In this document: piece after piece, positions 16,153-24,888 of the stretch
Layout: the number at the start of each line of letters is the position of its first letter
Position numbering within the stretch: position 1 is the stretch's first letter
Assembly (NCBI RefSeq): GCF_025486315.1
Contig: NZ_JAOOPY010000017.1
Location: forward strand, 62,001 to 126,000
Source: Variovorax sp. N23
Lineage (GTDB): Bacteria; Pseudomonadota; Gammaproteobacteria; Burkholderiales; Burkholderiaceae_C
DNA length: 64,000 nucleotides
Reading direction: 5' to 3'
Notes under the pieces: model-generated
Told to the model about the DNA's origin: nothing
What the model saw: only the letters and a program-made list of their open reading frames with translations
The model's database searches: none
Made by a program: the position numbers and the translations under genes

Positions 16153-17838
16153 ATGCTAATGGTCAAACAGGAGCTGCTCGCGGCGCTCGCGAACACGCTC
16201 GAATCCTTCTCGTCCGGCGCCGGAGCCAAGGCCGCCTTCGAATCGCCCAAGGTGGCGGCCCACGGCGATTTCGCCAGCACGGCCGCCATGCAGCTGGCCA
16301 AACCCCTCGGCCGCAAGCCGCGCGAACTGGCGGAGCAACTGAGCGCCACGCTCTTCGCGACACCGGCTTTCGCGCAGTGGGTCGAGGCGATCGAGATCGC
16401 CGGCCCCGGTTTTCTCAACATCCGCCTCAAGACGGCCGCCAAGCAGCAGATCGTGCGCGAGGTGCTGGCCGCCGGCGACGCCTTCGGCCGCCAGCCCGCC
16501 CGGGGCGACAAGGTGCTGGTCGAGTTCGTCTCCGCCAACCCGACCGGCCCGCTGCATGTCGGCCACGGCCGCCAGGCGGCGCTGGGCGACGCCATCTGCA
16601 ACCTGCTGGCCGCCCAGGGCGCGGACGTCTACCGCGAGTTCTATTACAACGACGCCGGCGTGCAGATCCAGACGCTCGCCAGCAGCACCCAGTTGCGCCT
16701 GAAGGGCTTCAAGCCGGGCGACGCGCAATGGCCGAGCGGCGAGAAGGCGGCGGCGTACAACGGCGACTACATCGCCGACATCGCCGAAGATTTCAAGGCG
16801 AAGAAGACAGTCAGCGCCGACGACCGCGAATACACCGCCAGCGGCGACATCGAGGACATCGACTCGATCCGCCAGTTCGCCGTGGCCTACCTGCGCCGCG
16901 AGCAGGACCTGGACCTGAAGGCCTTCCAGGTGAGGTTCGACAACTACTACCTGGAGTCGAGCCTGTACACCAGCGGCCGTGTCGCTGCCACGGTGCAGAA
17001 GCTGGTCGATGCCGGCAAGACCTACGAGCAGGACGGCGCGCTGTGGCTGAAGTCGACCGACTACGGCGACGACAAGGACCGCGTCATGCGCAAGCAAGAC
17101 GGCACGTACACCTACTTCGTGCCCGACGTGGCGTATCACATCGCCAAGTGGGAGCGCGGCTTCCACCGGGTGGTGAACATCCAGGGCACCGATCACCACG
17201 GCACCATCGCCCGCGTGCGCGCCGGCCTGCAGGCGGCCGGCGTCGGCATCCCGGCCGGCTACCCCGACTACGTGCTCCACACCATGGTGCGGGTGGTCAA
17301 GGGCGGCGAGGAAGTGAAGATCAGCAAGCGCGCCGGCAGCTACGTCACGCTGCGCGACCTGATCGAATGGACCAGCACCGACGCGGTCCGCTTCTTCCTG
17401 CTCTCCCGCAAGCCCGACACCGAATACACCTTCGACGTTGACCTGGCGGTCGCGAAGAACAACGACAACCCGGTCTACTACGTGCAGTACGCGCATGCGC
17501 GCATCTGCTCGGTGCTCGCCGCCTGGGGGGGCGACGAGGCTACGCTCAAGGGCGTCGACCTGTCGGCCCTCGAGAGCCCGGCCGCCCAGGCGCTGATGCT
17601 GCTGCTGGCCAAGTACCCGGAGATGCTCACCGCCGCCGCCAAGGATTTCGCGCCGCACGACGTGACCTTCTACCTGCGCGAACTGGCCGCCAGCTACCAC
17701 AGCTATTACGACGCCGAGCGCATCCTGGTCGACGACGAAAAGGTCAAGCGGGCCCGGCTGGCGCTGGTCGCGGCCACCGCGCAGGTGCTGCACAATGGCC
17801 TCGCGATCCTCGGCGTGAGCGCGCCGCGCAAGATGTGA
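16153..17838 (+). CDS. argS: Arginyl-tRNA synthetase
   Basis: A 561-residue class I synthetase that charges tRNA-Arg in the cytoplasm. The N-terminal Arg-S additional domain precedes the HIGH-type motif in PTGPLHVGHGR (about residues 135-145). KMSKS is replaced by VKISKRAGSYV, as is common for ArgRS, and the C-terminal DALR anticodon-binding domain ends the protein. The SPOR-domain gene follows 19 bp later on the same strand, so co-transcription is likely; this argS-SPOR-dsbA order is seen in related Burkholderiales (from memory). Confidence 0.97.
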   Translation: MLMVKQELLAALANTLESFSSGAGAKAAFESPKVAAHGDFASTAAMQLAKPLGRKPRELAEQLSATLFATPAFAQWVEAIEIAGPGFLNIRLKTAAKQQIVREVLAAGDAFGRQPARGDKVLVEFVSANPTGPLHVGHGRQAALGDAICNLLAAQGADVYREFYYNDAGVQIQTLASSTQLRLKGFKPGDAQWPSGEKAAAYNGDYIADIAEDFKAKKTVSADDREYTASGDIEDIDSIRQFAVAYLRREQDLDLKAFQVRFDNYYLESSLYTSGRVAATVQKLVDAGKTYEQDGALWLKSTDYGDDKDRVMRKQDGTYTYFVPDVAYHIAKWERGFHRVVNIQGTDHHGTIARVRAGLQAAGVGIPAGYPDYVLHTMVRVVKGGEEVKISKRAGSYVTLRDLIEWTSTDAVRFFLLSRKPDTEYTFDVDLAVAKNNDNPVYYVQYAHARICSVLAAWGGDEATLKGVDLSALESPAAQALMLLLAKYPEMLTAAAKDFAPHDVTFYLRELAASYHSYYDAERILVDDEKVKRARLALVAATAQVLHNGLAILGVSAPRKM

Positions 17839-17857
17839 TGACCCCTTTTTCCTCACC

Positions 17858-18538
17858 ATGAAAACAAGACAACGCGGCAACACGGTCATCGGCCTGATCA
17901 TCGGCATCGTCCTGGGCCTGGGCGTGGCGCTCGGCATCGCGGTCTATGTGACGAAGGTGCCGATCCCGTTCATGAACAAGACCCAGCGCGGCGGTGCCGA
18001 GCAGGACGAGGCCGAAGCCCGCAAGAACAAGGACTGGAACCCCAATGCCCCGCTCGCCGGCAAGGCACCCGTGCGCACCGCGCCCGAGCAGCCCGCCTCG
18101 GTCGGCCCGCTGAACCCGGCGGCACCCGCCACCGGCCCGGTGCCGGCCGTGGTGACGCCCGACGCGCGCAGCGCGGCCGCCCGCGCCCGTCCCGACGCCA
18201 ACCCGCCGGCCGCTTCGTCCGACCCGCTGGGCGACCTGGCGCGCGCCCGCGCCGGCACCACCGCCCCGGCCACCACCACGGCCGCGGCCGACGGCACCGA
18301 CCCCTTCGTCTACTTCGTGCAGGCCGGGGCCTTCCGCAGCAACGACGACGCCGAGGCGCAGCGCGCCAAGCTGTCGCTGATGGGCGTCGAAGCCCGCGTC
18401 ACCGAGCGCGAGCAGGCCGGCCGCACCGTCTACCGGGTGCGCGCGGGCCCGTTCAACAAGAAGGACGACGCCGACCGTCTGAAGTCGCGGCTCGACAGCG
18501 GCGGCCTCGAATCCAACCTGGTCCGCGTGCAACGCTGA
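17858..18538 (+). CDS. SPOR-domain membrane protein (FtsN-like)
   Basis: A 226-residue bitopic protein. A short basic N-terminus and one transmembrane helix (about residues 8-30) lead into a long Pro/Ala-rich periplasmic linker (about 50-145). A C-terminal SPOR domain (about 150-224) opens with VYFVQAGAFRSNDDAEAQRAKL (seen in parts) and contains VYRVRAGPF. SPOR domains bind denuded septal peptidoglycan, so a division-site role like FtsN is likely. It lies between argS and dsbA. Confidence 0.88.
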   Translation: MKTRQRGNTVIGLIIGIVLGLGVALGIAVYVTKVPIPFMNKTQRGGAEQDEAEARKNKDWNPNAPLAGKAPVRTAPEQPASVGPLNPAAPATGPVPAVVTPDARSAAARARPDANPPAASSDPLGDLARARAGTTAPATTTAAADGTDPFVYFVQAGAFRSNDDAEAQRAKLSLMGVEARVTEREQAGRTVYRVRAGPFNKKDDADRLKSRLDSGGLESNLVRVQR

Positions 18539-18644
18539 ACGCCGCAAGGCGGGACCGAATCGGCGCCGCCCGGCGTCACCCCCTGGCGCTGCGGGAACTC
18601 CGCAGCCGCTGCCCGGCTCTGTCAGCCGCACAGGAGAACCTTTG

Positions 18645-19304
18645 ATGACCATGAACCGCCGCGATTTTTCGCTGACCGCCGCTGCCTCCATCGGGCTGCT
18701 CCCCCTCGCCGCCACCGGCGTGCATGCCCAGTCCAAGCCGCCGAAGGCCGGCACCGACTACATCGTGCTGGGCAAGCGCGCCCCGGTCGACACGCCCGCC
18801 GGCAAGGTGGAAGTGGTCGAGTTCTTCTCGTACAACTGCCCGCATTGCGCCGCCTTCGAGCCGCGCCTGGAGTCGTGGATCAAGACGCTGCCGGCCGACG
18901 TGGTGTTCAAGCGCATCCCGGTGCCCTTCGTGGGCAACGACACCGAAGTCAAGCAGCGCCTGTACTACACGCTCGAGGCGATGGGCAAGGTCGACGCCTT
19001 CCAGATGAAGCTGTTCCAGGCCATCCACCAGCAGCGCCAGCCGCTGTTCGGCGACGCCGCGATCCTGGCCTGGGCCGAGAAGCAGCCGGACCTGGACGGC
19101 AAGAAGTTCGCCGACGTGTTCAAGTCCTTCTCGGTGGCGGGTAAGGCCAAGCGCGCCACCCAACTGACCAGCGACTACCAGGTGGCCGGTGTGCCGGCAC
19201 TGGGCGTGGCGGGCCGTTGGTACGTGGATGGCGACACGGCCGGCTCGCTGGACCGCGCCCTGGAAGTGGTGGGCCTGCTGGTGGCCGAAGCCCGCAAGGG
19301 TTGA
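18645..19304 (+). CDS. dsbA: Thiol:disulfide interchange protein DsbA
   Basis: A 219-residue periplasmic oxidoreductase with a thioredoxin fold. The active site is C65-P-H-C68 and the cis-Pro loop is GVPALGV, so it introduces disulfides into exported proteins. The N-terminus carries NRRDFSL before a hydrophobic stretch, which resembles a twin-arginine motif; whether it uses Tat or Sec is open. The ATG at 18645 is preferred because AGGAG lies 8 nt upstream. A strong terminator follows. Confidence 0.93.
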   Translation: MTMNRRDFSLTAAASIGLLPLAATGVHAQSKPPKAGTDYIVLGKRAPVDTPAGKVEVVEFFSYNCPHCAAFEPRLESWIKTLPADVVFKRIPVPFVGNDTEVKQRLYYTLEAMGKVDAFQMKLFQAIHQQRQPLFGDAAILAWAEKQPDLDGKKFADVFKSFSVAGKAKRATQLTSDYQVAGVPALGVAGRWYVDGDTAGSLDRALEVVGLLVAEARKG

Positions 19305-19335
19305 TCGGTCGGCCGACACGATCGGCCACAAATGT

Positions 19336-19362
19336 AAAAAGCCCGCCTTGGCGGGCTTTTTT
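19336..19362 (+). terminator. Intrinsic terminator after dsbA
   Basis: AAAAAGCCCGC-CTTG-GCGGGCTTTTTT: a 6-bp GC stem extended by A:T pairs, ending in a run of six T residues. It closes the argS-SPOR-dsbA unit before lptA. Confidence 0.92.
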
Positions 19363-19423
19363 GTCCGGGCGGCCGGATGCACTGATCCGCCGCATACAAT
19401 CGCCGAGCAAGTTTCGTGCCTTT

Positions 19424-20104
19424 ATGACACTTCGACCCCACACTCCCCTTTCCTCCCTCCTGCGCGCCGGCTTCGCCGCGCTGTTGCTGGCCGTCGCCAC
19501 CGTCCCGGCGCTGGCCGAGAAGGCCGACCGCACCAAGCCCATGAACATCGAGGCCGATGCCATGCGCTACGACGACCTGAAGCAGACCAGCGTGTTCACC
19601 GGCAACGTGGTGGTGACCAAGGGCACCATCATCATCCGTGGCGCGCGCATCGACGTGCGCCAGGACCCGGAGGGTTACCAGTACGGGGTGGTCACCGCGG
19701 CGCCCGGCAAGCTGGCCTACTACAAGCAGAAGCGCGACTCCGGCGTCGACGAGTGGACCGAGGGCGAGTCGGAGGTCATCGAATACGACAGCCGCGCCGA
19801 CAACGTCAAGTTCATCCGCCGCGCCATCATGCGGCGGCTGATCGGCGCCAAGGTCAACGACGAGACCACCGGTGCCCTGATCGTCTACGACCAGAGCAAC
19901 GACACCTTCACCGTGAACGGCGCGCCGCTGCCCCCGGGCGCCAGCGTGGCCGCCGGCAACCAGGGCAGCCGCGTGCGCGCCATCCTGACGCCGAAGGCTG
20001 CCGGCGCGGACGCGGCGCAGCCGAGCGCCCCCGCGGCGTCGACGCCCGCGCCGGGCCGCGGCCTGCGCCCGAGCACCACCCTCGGCGGAGAAGCGCGCCC
20101 GTGA
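19424..20104 (+). CDS. lptA: LPS-transport periplasmic protein LptA
   Basis: A 226-residue protein with a signal peptide cleaved after ALA (about residue 33). An OstA/LptA beta-jellyroll follows, with the MNIEADAMRYDD opening and the FTGNVVVTKGTIIIRGARI stretch. The C-terminal 45 residues are a Pro/Ala-rich tail not needed for the fold. LptA bridges the periplasm to carry lipopolysaccharide from LptC to LptD. The ATG at 19424 begins at the signal peptide; longer in-frame starts would read through the terminator. It is coupled to lptB by a GTGA overlap. Confidence 0.94.
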   Translation: MTLRPHTPLSSLLRAGFAALLLAVATVPALAEKADRTKPMNIEADAMRYDDLKQTSVFTGNVVVTKGTIIIRGARIDVRQDPEGYQYGVVTAAPGKLAYYKQKRDSGVDEWTEGESEVIEYDSRADNVKFIRRAIMRRLIGAKVNDETTGALIVYDQSNDTFTVNGAPLPPGASVAAGNQGSRVRAILTPKAAGADAAQPSAPAASTPAPGRGLRPSTTLGGEARP

Positions 20105-20913
20105 ACGACAGCGTGGACATCGCGAAGCAGGCCGTCCCGGCCGGCGCCGGTGCCGTCGAAGGCAGCCGGCTCCAGGTGCGCGGGCTGCAGAAGCGCTACG
20201 GCAGCCGGCAGGTGGTCAAGAACGTCTCGCTCGATGTGCAGAAGGGCGAAGTCGTCGGCCTGCTCGGCCCCAACGGCGCCGGCAAGACGACCTCGTTCTA
20301 CATGATCGTGGGCCTGGTGCGGGCCGATGCCGGCGAGATCAGCATCGACGGCGAGCCGATCGCGCACATGCCGATCCACCGCCGCGCCCGCATGGGCCTG
20401 AGCTACCTGCCGCAGGAGGCCTCGATCTTCCGCAAGCTCACCGTGCAGGAGAACGTGCGCGCCGTGCTCGAGCTCCAGCGCGAGCCCGACGCCAACGGCC
20501 GGCTCGTGCCGCTGTCGAAGAAGCGCACCGAAGAGCGCCTGAACGAGCTGCTGTCGGACCTGCGCGTCGAGCACCTGCGCGATTCGCCGGCGCTGGCGCT
20601 GTCGGGCGGCGAGCGCCGCCGTGTCGAGATCGCCCGCGCCCTGGCCACGCAGCCGCGCTTCATCCTGCTGGACGAGCCCTTCGCCGGCATCGACCCGATC
20701 GCCGTGATCGAGATCCAGCGCATCGTCAGCTTCCTCAAGAGCCGCGGCATCGGCGTGCTCATCACCGACCACAACGTGCGCGAGACGCTGGGCATCTGCG
20801 ATCACGCTTTCATCATCAGCGACGGGCAAGTGCTGGCACAAGGCACGCCTTCGGAGATCGTCGACAACGCCGAGGTACGCCGCGTGTACCTGGGCGAACA
20901 CTTCCGCATGTAA
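20101..20913 (+). CDS. lptB: LPS-export ABC transporter ATPase LptB
   Basis: A 270-residue ABC ATPase. Walker A is GPNGAGKTTS, the signature is LSGGERRRVEIARAL, Walker B is FILLDEPFAGID, and the switch His is in TDHNVRET. It powers extraction of lipopolysaccharide from the inner membrane with LptF/LptG, which are encoded elsewhere. The GTG start at 20101 overlaps the lptA stop; the first 18 or so residues are an extra tail compared with E. coli LptB. lptA-lptB-rpoN is a conserved proteobacterial order. Confidence 0.96.
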   Translation: MNDSVDIAKQAVPAGAGAVEGSRLQVRGLQKRYGSRQVVKNVSLDVQKGEVVGLLGPNGAGKTTSFYMIVGLVRADAGEISIDGEPIAHMPIHRRARMGLSYLPQEASIFRKLTVQENVRAVLELQREPDANGRLVPLSKKRTEERLNELLSDLRVEHLRDSPALALSGGERRRVEIARALATQPRFILLDEPFAGIDPIAVIEIQRIVSFLKSRGIGVLITDHNVRETLGICDHAFIISDGQVLAQGTPSEIVDNAEVRRVYLGEHFRM

Positions 20914-20932
20914 GGGGAGGACGGAACTCTCC

Positions 20933-22495
20933 ATGAAGCAGGGCCTTTCGCTGCGCGTTTCGCAGCATCTCGCGCTCACGCCACAGCTGCAGCAGTCGAT
21001 CCGTCTGCTGCAGCTGTCCACGCTCGAACTGAGCCAGGAAGTGGAGCAGATGCTCGACGAGAACCCGTTTCTCGAGCGCACCGCCGAAGAGGCCGCCCGC
21101 GAGGAGTTCGGCGTCGACACCGCCGATGCCCCGCCGCCGCGCGACGACGACTTCTCGCCCGGCCCCGCTGCGGCCAGCAGCGACAGCACGCTCAGCACGA
21201 CCGAGGCCGAAGCGCCGGTGGTCGACGCCACCGAAGCCACGCCCGACTGGGAAGGCGACGGCACCGTCGACATGGCGCCCGACGACAGCGAATGGGGCGG
21301 CGATGCGCCACCGCGCGCCAACAACCTGGGCGACGACGAACGCGCCGACGCCACCGAGCTGGCGCGCAGCCAGGAATCGCTGCAGTCCCATCTGCACCGC
21401 CAGGCGCTGAGCCTGCGCCTGAACGAAAGCGACCAGGCCGCGCTGCGCTTCCTGATCGAGTCGCTCAACGAAGACGGCTACCTCGAAGAGTCGCTGCCCG
21501 CCCTGGCCTCCGGCCTGGCCGGCGACGACAACGACGAGTTCGACGGCCTGGTGCACCACTTCCAGGTGGCGCTCGGCCTGCTGCAGAGCCTGGAGCCGGT
21601 CGGCGTGGGCGCGCGCGACCTGGGCGAATGCCTGGCCATCCAGCTGCGCGCGCTGGCCCGTGCGAACGAAAGCGCCGAAGAGGCGCAGGTGCGCAAGACC
21701 GCCATCGCGATCTGCAAGCAGCCGATGGAGCTGCTCGCCCGGCGCGACTTCAAGCGCCTGGCCACGCTCACCCGCAGCAACGAGGAAGAGGTGCGCAGCG
21801 CGCTGCAGCTGATCGCCACGCTCGAACCCAAGCCGGGCCGGCGCTTCGTCGACGTGGAACGCAACGTGGTGATCCCCGACGTGATCGTCACGCGCGTCGG
21901 CACCGGCACCAACGTGAAGTTCCGCGTGATGCTCAACCCCGACGTGATGCCGCGCCTGCGGGTGCACGACATCTACGCCGGCGCGCTCAAGCAGCACAAG
22001 GGCGAAGGCAGCCAGGCGCTGTCGCAGCGGCTGCAGGAGGCGCGCTGGTTCATCAAGAACATCCAGCAGCGTTTCGACACCATCCTGCGCGTCTCCAATG
22101 CCATCGTCGACCGGCAGAAGAGCTTCTTCGTGCACGGCGAGCTGGCCATGCGCCCGCTGGTGCTGCGCGAGATCGCCGATGAACTCGGTCTGCACGAATC
22201 CACCATCAGCCGCGTGACCACGGCCAAGTACATGGCCACGCCCTACGGCACGGTCGAACTCAAGTACTTCTTCGGCTCGGCGCTGGGCACCGAGACCGGC
22301 GGCAACGCGTCGAGCACCGCGGTGCGCGCGCTCATCAAGCAGTTCGTCGGCTCCGAGAGCATCAAGAAGCCGCTGTCGGACAGCCAGATCTCCGAGATGC
22401 TCAAGGAGCAGGGCATCGAATGCGCCCGGCGCACCGTCGCCAAGTACCGCGAGGCGCTGCGCATCGCGCCGGCCAACCTGCGCAAGGCGCTTTAA
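20933..22495 (+). CDS. rpoN: RNA polymerase sigma-54 factor RpoN
   Basis: A 520-residue sigma-54. Region I is Gln/Leu-rich (LTPQLQQSIRLLQLSTLEL), and the acidic region II spans about residues 60-145. The core-binding and DNA-binding domains follow, ending with the RpoN box ARRTVAKYRE. Sigma-54 directs enhancer-dependent transcription of nitrogen, motility and catabolic genes. It lies 19 bp after lptB. The usual downstream hpf and ptsN genes are absent here; an rRNA methyltransferase gene follows instead. Confidence 0.97.
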   Translation: MKQGLSLRVSQHLALTPQLQQSIRLLQLSTLELSQEVEQMLDENPFLERTAEEAAREEFGVDTADAPPPRDDDFSPGPAAASSDSTLSTTEAEAPVVDATEATPDWEGDGTVDMAPDDSEWGGDAPPRANNLGDDERADATELARSQESLQSHLHRQALSLRLNESDQAALRFLIESLNEDGYLEESLPALASGLAGDDNDEFDGLVHHFQVALGLLQSLEPVGVGARDLGECLAIQLRALARANESAEEAQVRKTAIAICKQPMELLARRDFKRLATLTRSNEEEVRSALQLIATLEPKPGRRFVDVERNVVIPDVIVTRVGTGTNVKFRVMLNPDVMPRLRVHDIYAGALKQHKGEGSQALSQRLQEARWFIKNIQQRFDTILRVSNAIVDRQKSFFVHGELAMRPLVLREIADELGLHESTISRVTTAKYMATPYGTVELKYFFGSALGTETGGNASSTAVRALIKQFVGSESIKKPLSDSQISEMLKEQGIECARRTVAKYREALRIAPANLRKAL

Positions 22496-22507
22496 GCAAG
22501 CCCGTTC

Positions 22508-23740
22508 ATGAACCAGCTCCATCTCTTCCTGCCCTGCGCCGCCGGCGTCGAGGACTTCCTGGCCCAGGAAGTCCATGGCCTCACCGGTCTGGCCGGCGAC
22601 GACCTGATGGCCTCGCGCGGCGGCGTTTTCGTGCGCGGCTCGTGGCGCGACGCCATGAAGCTCAACCTGCACAGCCGGCTGGCGCAGCGCGTGCTGATCG
22701 AACTGGCGCATGCGCCGTACCGCAGCGAGAACGACCTCTACGCCATCGCCAGCGGCGTCGCATGGGAGATCTGGTTCACGCCGAAGCAGACCTTCAAGAT
22801 CGAGACCACGGCGCAGCACAGCCCGCTGCAGAGTCTGAACTTCGCCACGCTGCGCATCAAGGACGCCATCGCCGACCGCTTCCGCGCCAAGGCCGGTGGC
22901 GTGCGGCCGAGCATCGAGACGCAGTGGCCCGACGTGCGCGTGTTCGCCCACCTCACCACCGACACCTGCACGCTCTACATCGACACCTCGGGCGAGCCGC
23001 TCTTCAAGCGCGGCTGGCGCCAGGACACCGGCGACGCGCCGCTGAAGGAAACCCTGGCCGCGGCCATGCTGGCCGCCAGTGGCTGGTGGAACCCGGAAAC
23101 CGGTGCCGTGTCGGACGCGCCGCTGTACGACCCCTGCTGCGGCAGCGGCACCATCGCGATCGAGGCGGCGCAGATCGGCCTGGGCATCCCGGCCGGCGCG
23201 CTGCGGCGCTTCGGCTTCGAGAAGCTGCTGCCTTTCCAGCCGCACGTGTGGGAAGCGATCCAGAACGAGGCCGCCGATGCGCCGGCCAAGACCGCGCCGC
23301 CCATCTTCGGCAGCGACGTGTCGCACCGCATGGTCGACTTCGCCGAGCGCAACGCCGAGCGGGCCGGCGTCGCGGCGGCCATCCAGTTCCGCGGCGGCGA
23401 CGCCCTGCAGCGCATGCCACCCGAAAGCGCTGCACAGGGCGGCGTGATCGTGCTGAACCCGCCCTACGGCGAACGCATCGAGGTCGGCGGCGTGGCCCGC
23501 GCGGGCGCCCGCGAGCAGGCCGCGACCGAGGACGGCGGCGAGTTCTTCACCCAGCTGGCCAGCCACTGGAAGAAGAGCTACGCCGGCTGGACCGCCTGGG
23601 TGCTCACGCCCGACCTGCAGCTGCCCAAGCGCATGCGGCTGAAGGAGTCGCGCCGCGTGCCGATGTGGAACGGCCCGATCGAGTGCCGGCTGTTCCGCTT
23701 CGACATGGTGGCCGGCTCGGCCCGCACGCCGCGGCCCTGA
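22508..23740 (+). CDS. THUMP-domain class I RNA methyltransferase (RlmL N-terminal-like)
   Basis: A 410-residue protein with an N-terminal THUMP RNA-binding domain (about residues 45-165) and a C-terminal SAM-dependent methyltransferase of the UPF0020 type. The SAM motif is YDPCCGSGTIAIEAA and the catalytic tetrad is N-P-P-Y in VLNPPYGERIE. This architecture matches the N2-guanine 23S rRNA methylases (RlmL/YcbY N-terminal half) without the RlmK half. It starts 12 bp after rpoN and may be read from the same transcript. Confidence 0.9.
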   Translation: MNQLHLFLPCAAGVEDFLAQEVHGLTGLAGDDLMASRGGVFVRGSWRDAMKLNLHSRLAQRVLIELAHAPYRSENDLYAIASGVAWEIWFTPKQTFKIETTAQHSPLQSLNFATLRIKDAIADRFRAKAGGVRPSIETQWPDVRVFAHLTTDTCTLYIDTSGEPLFKRGWRQDTGDAPLKETLAAAMLAASGWWNPETGAVSDAPLYDPCCGSGTIAIEAAQIGLGIPAGALRRFGFEKLLPFQPHVWEAIQNEAADAPAKTAPPIFGSDVSHRMVDFAERNAERAGVAAAIQFRGGDALQRMPPESAAQGGVIVLNPPYGERIEVGGVARAGAREQAATEDGGEFFTQLASHWKKSYAGWTAWVLTPDLQLPKRMRLKESRRVPMWNGPIECRLFRFDMVAGSARTPRP

Positions 23741-23758
23741 AGGCCCGTCGCGCCGTCG

Positions 23759-24859
23759 TCAGCCGTGCGCCAGCGGCTGGTCGGCCGGCAGGAAGCGCTG
23801 GAACAGGTCCGACACGAAGGCCGCGCCGGTCTCGGCCTGCACCCCCGTCAGGTACAGGCCGCGCCAGTACGGCGAGCGCCGGCCCCGGCTCTCCTCGAAC
23901 ATCCGGTCCACCACGCTGCGCAGCCCGGGTTGCAGGGCGTTCACCTGGTCGAAGAAGGCGTGGATCGCGAGACGGTCCGCCGCACTCGGCGCGTCCTCCA
24001 GCAGTCGCAGCCGCAGGCCCTGCAGGCGCGCTGCGATGGGCTCGAACAGCTCGCTCAGGCGGTCACCCGCCGCCGAGACGGCATGGCGATCCTGCAACGG
24101 CAGGCGATGGCCGAGTGCCTGCGCCAGCACCTCGGGCGGCAGGGCACCATGCACGGTGTCGTAGCCCGGAAGCCCTTCCAGCCCTGTCACGATGAGGTAG
24201 ACCGGCAGGCGCAGCTGCAGGTGCTCGGCGGCCTCGTCGACCACATGCCGCAGGCGCGCCGTGCCCGGCATGACCTGCGCGGCGTTGCCCAGCAGGCTGG
24301 TGGCGCCGACGCACACCACCACGCCATTGAGCGGCAGCCGCTCGCGCTGCTCGGCCAGCTCCATCAGTGCGCCGTACCAGAGGTTGCGCATGCGGCGCGA
24401 GCCCGAATCGCAGACGGCCGCCGGACTGGTCTCGATCGCCGTCATCGTCTCGAAGAACCACCAGCGCCAGAAGGCGCGGCCGCTCGCGTCACGGTCGTGT
24501 GCCACCGGCAGCGGCGACACGCTGTGGGCGGCGGCGAGCAGGCCCGGCACGTCGGCTGCCGTGTCGCCGATGAAGAGAAACCAGGGGATGCCGTAGAGGC
24601 CGTCGTGGTGCGGGCGGGGCGGCGCATCGGCGTGACGCAGGGCGCGTCGTGCCAATGAGACGGCCTCGCGCAGGCCGTGCAGGGCCGCGAGTTCCGAGGG
24701 CGATTCCGCCGGCCCGAGGGCCGCGATGCGCGCCCGCAGGGTGCGCCGCCGCGCGGCCTGCGGCGCGCCGAGCAGCCACCACCACAGTCCGAGGAAGGCG
24801 ATGCCGCAGACAGCGACCAGCTGCCAGAAGGTGACCGGCAGGGAAGACAGGGTGGCCAT
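23759..24859 (-). CDS. IcmF/TssM N-terminal-like membrane protein, degenerate P-loop
   Basis: A 366-residue protein. One transmembrane helix lies near the N-terminus (about residues 10-28). A segment resembling the nucleotide-binding start of IcmF/TssM follows: GIPWFLFIGDTAADVPGLL occupies the place where a Walker A loop would be, but the G-K-[ST] residues are absent. Later hydrophobic beta-strand patterns (VVVCVGATSLLG, VYLIVTGLEGLPG) also match the IcmF GTPase-like core. TssM is normally over 1000 residues with a large periplasmic part; that part is missing. The ATG at 24859 is preceded by AGGAG. Co-directional with the TssL-like gene just upstream, it looks like half of a stripped-down TssL-TssM pair. 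Confidence 0.7.
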   Translation of the reverse strand: MATLSSLPVTFWQLVAVCGIAFLGLWWWLLGAPQAARRRTLRARIAALGPAESPSELAALHGLREAVSLARRALRHADAPPRPHHDGLYGIPWFLFIGDTAADVPGLLAAAHSVSPLPVAHDRDASGRAFWRWWFFETMTAIETSPAAVCDSGSRRMRNLWYGALMELAEQRERLPLNGVVVCVGATSLLGNAAQVMPGTARLRHVVDEAAEHLQLRLPVYLIVTGLEGLPGYDTVHGALPPEVLAQALGHRLPLQDRHAVSAAGDRLSELFEPIAARLQGLRLRLLEDAPSAADRLAIHAFFDQVNALQPGLRSVVDRMFEESRGRRSPYWRGLYLTGVQAETGAAFVSDLFQRFLPADQPLAHG

Positions 24860-24888
24860 GGCATTTCTCCTCGTTCGCGTCGATCCGC

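Noticed and set aside
20816..23566. A 916-codon open frame on the minus strand opposite rpoN and the methyltransferase gene
   Set aside because: It is antisense to two clearly conserved genes, has low-complexity His/Arg/Ala-rich translation, and is a normal by-product of high GC content. The same applies to many long frames opposite argS, glcB, the efflux genes and the box genes.
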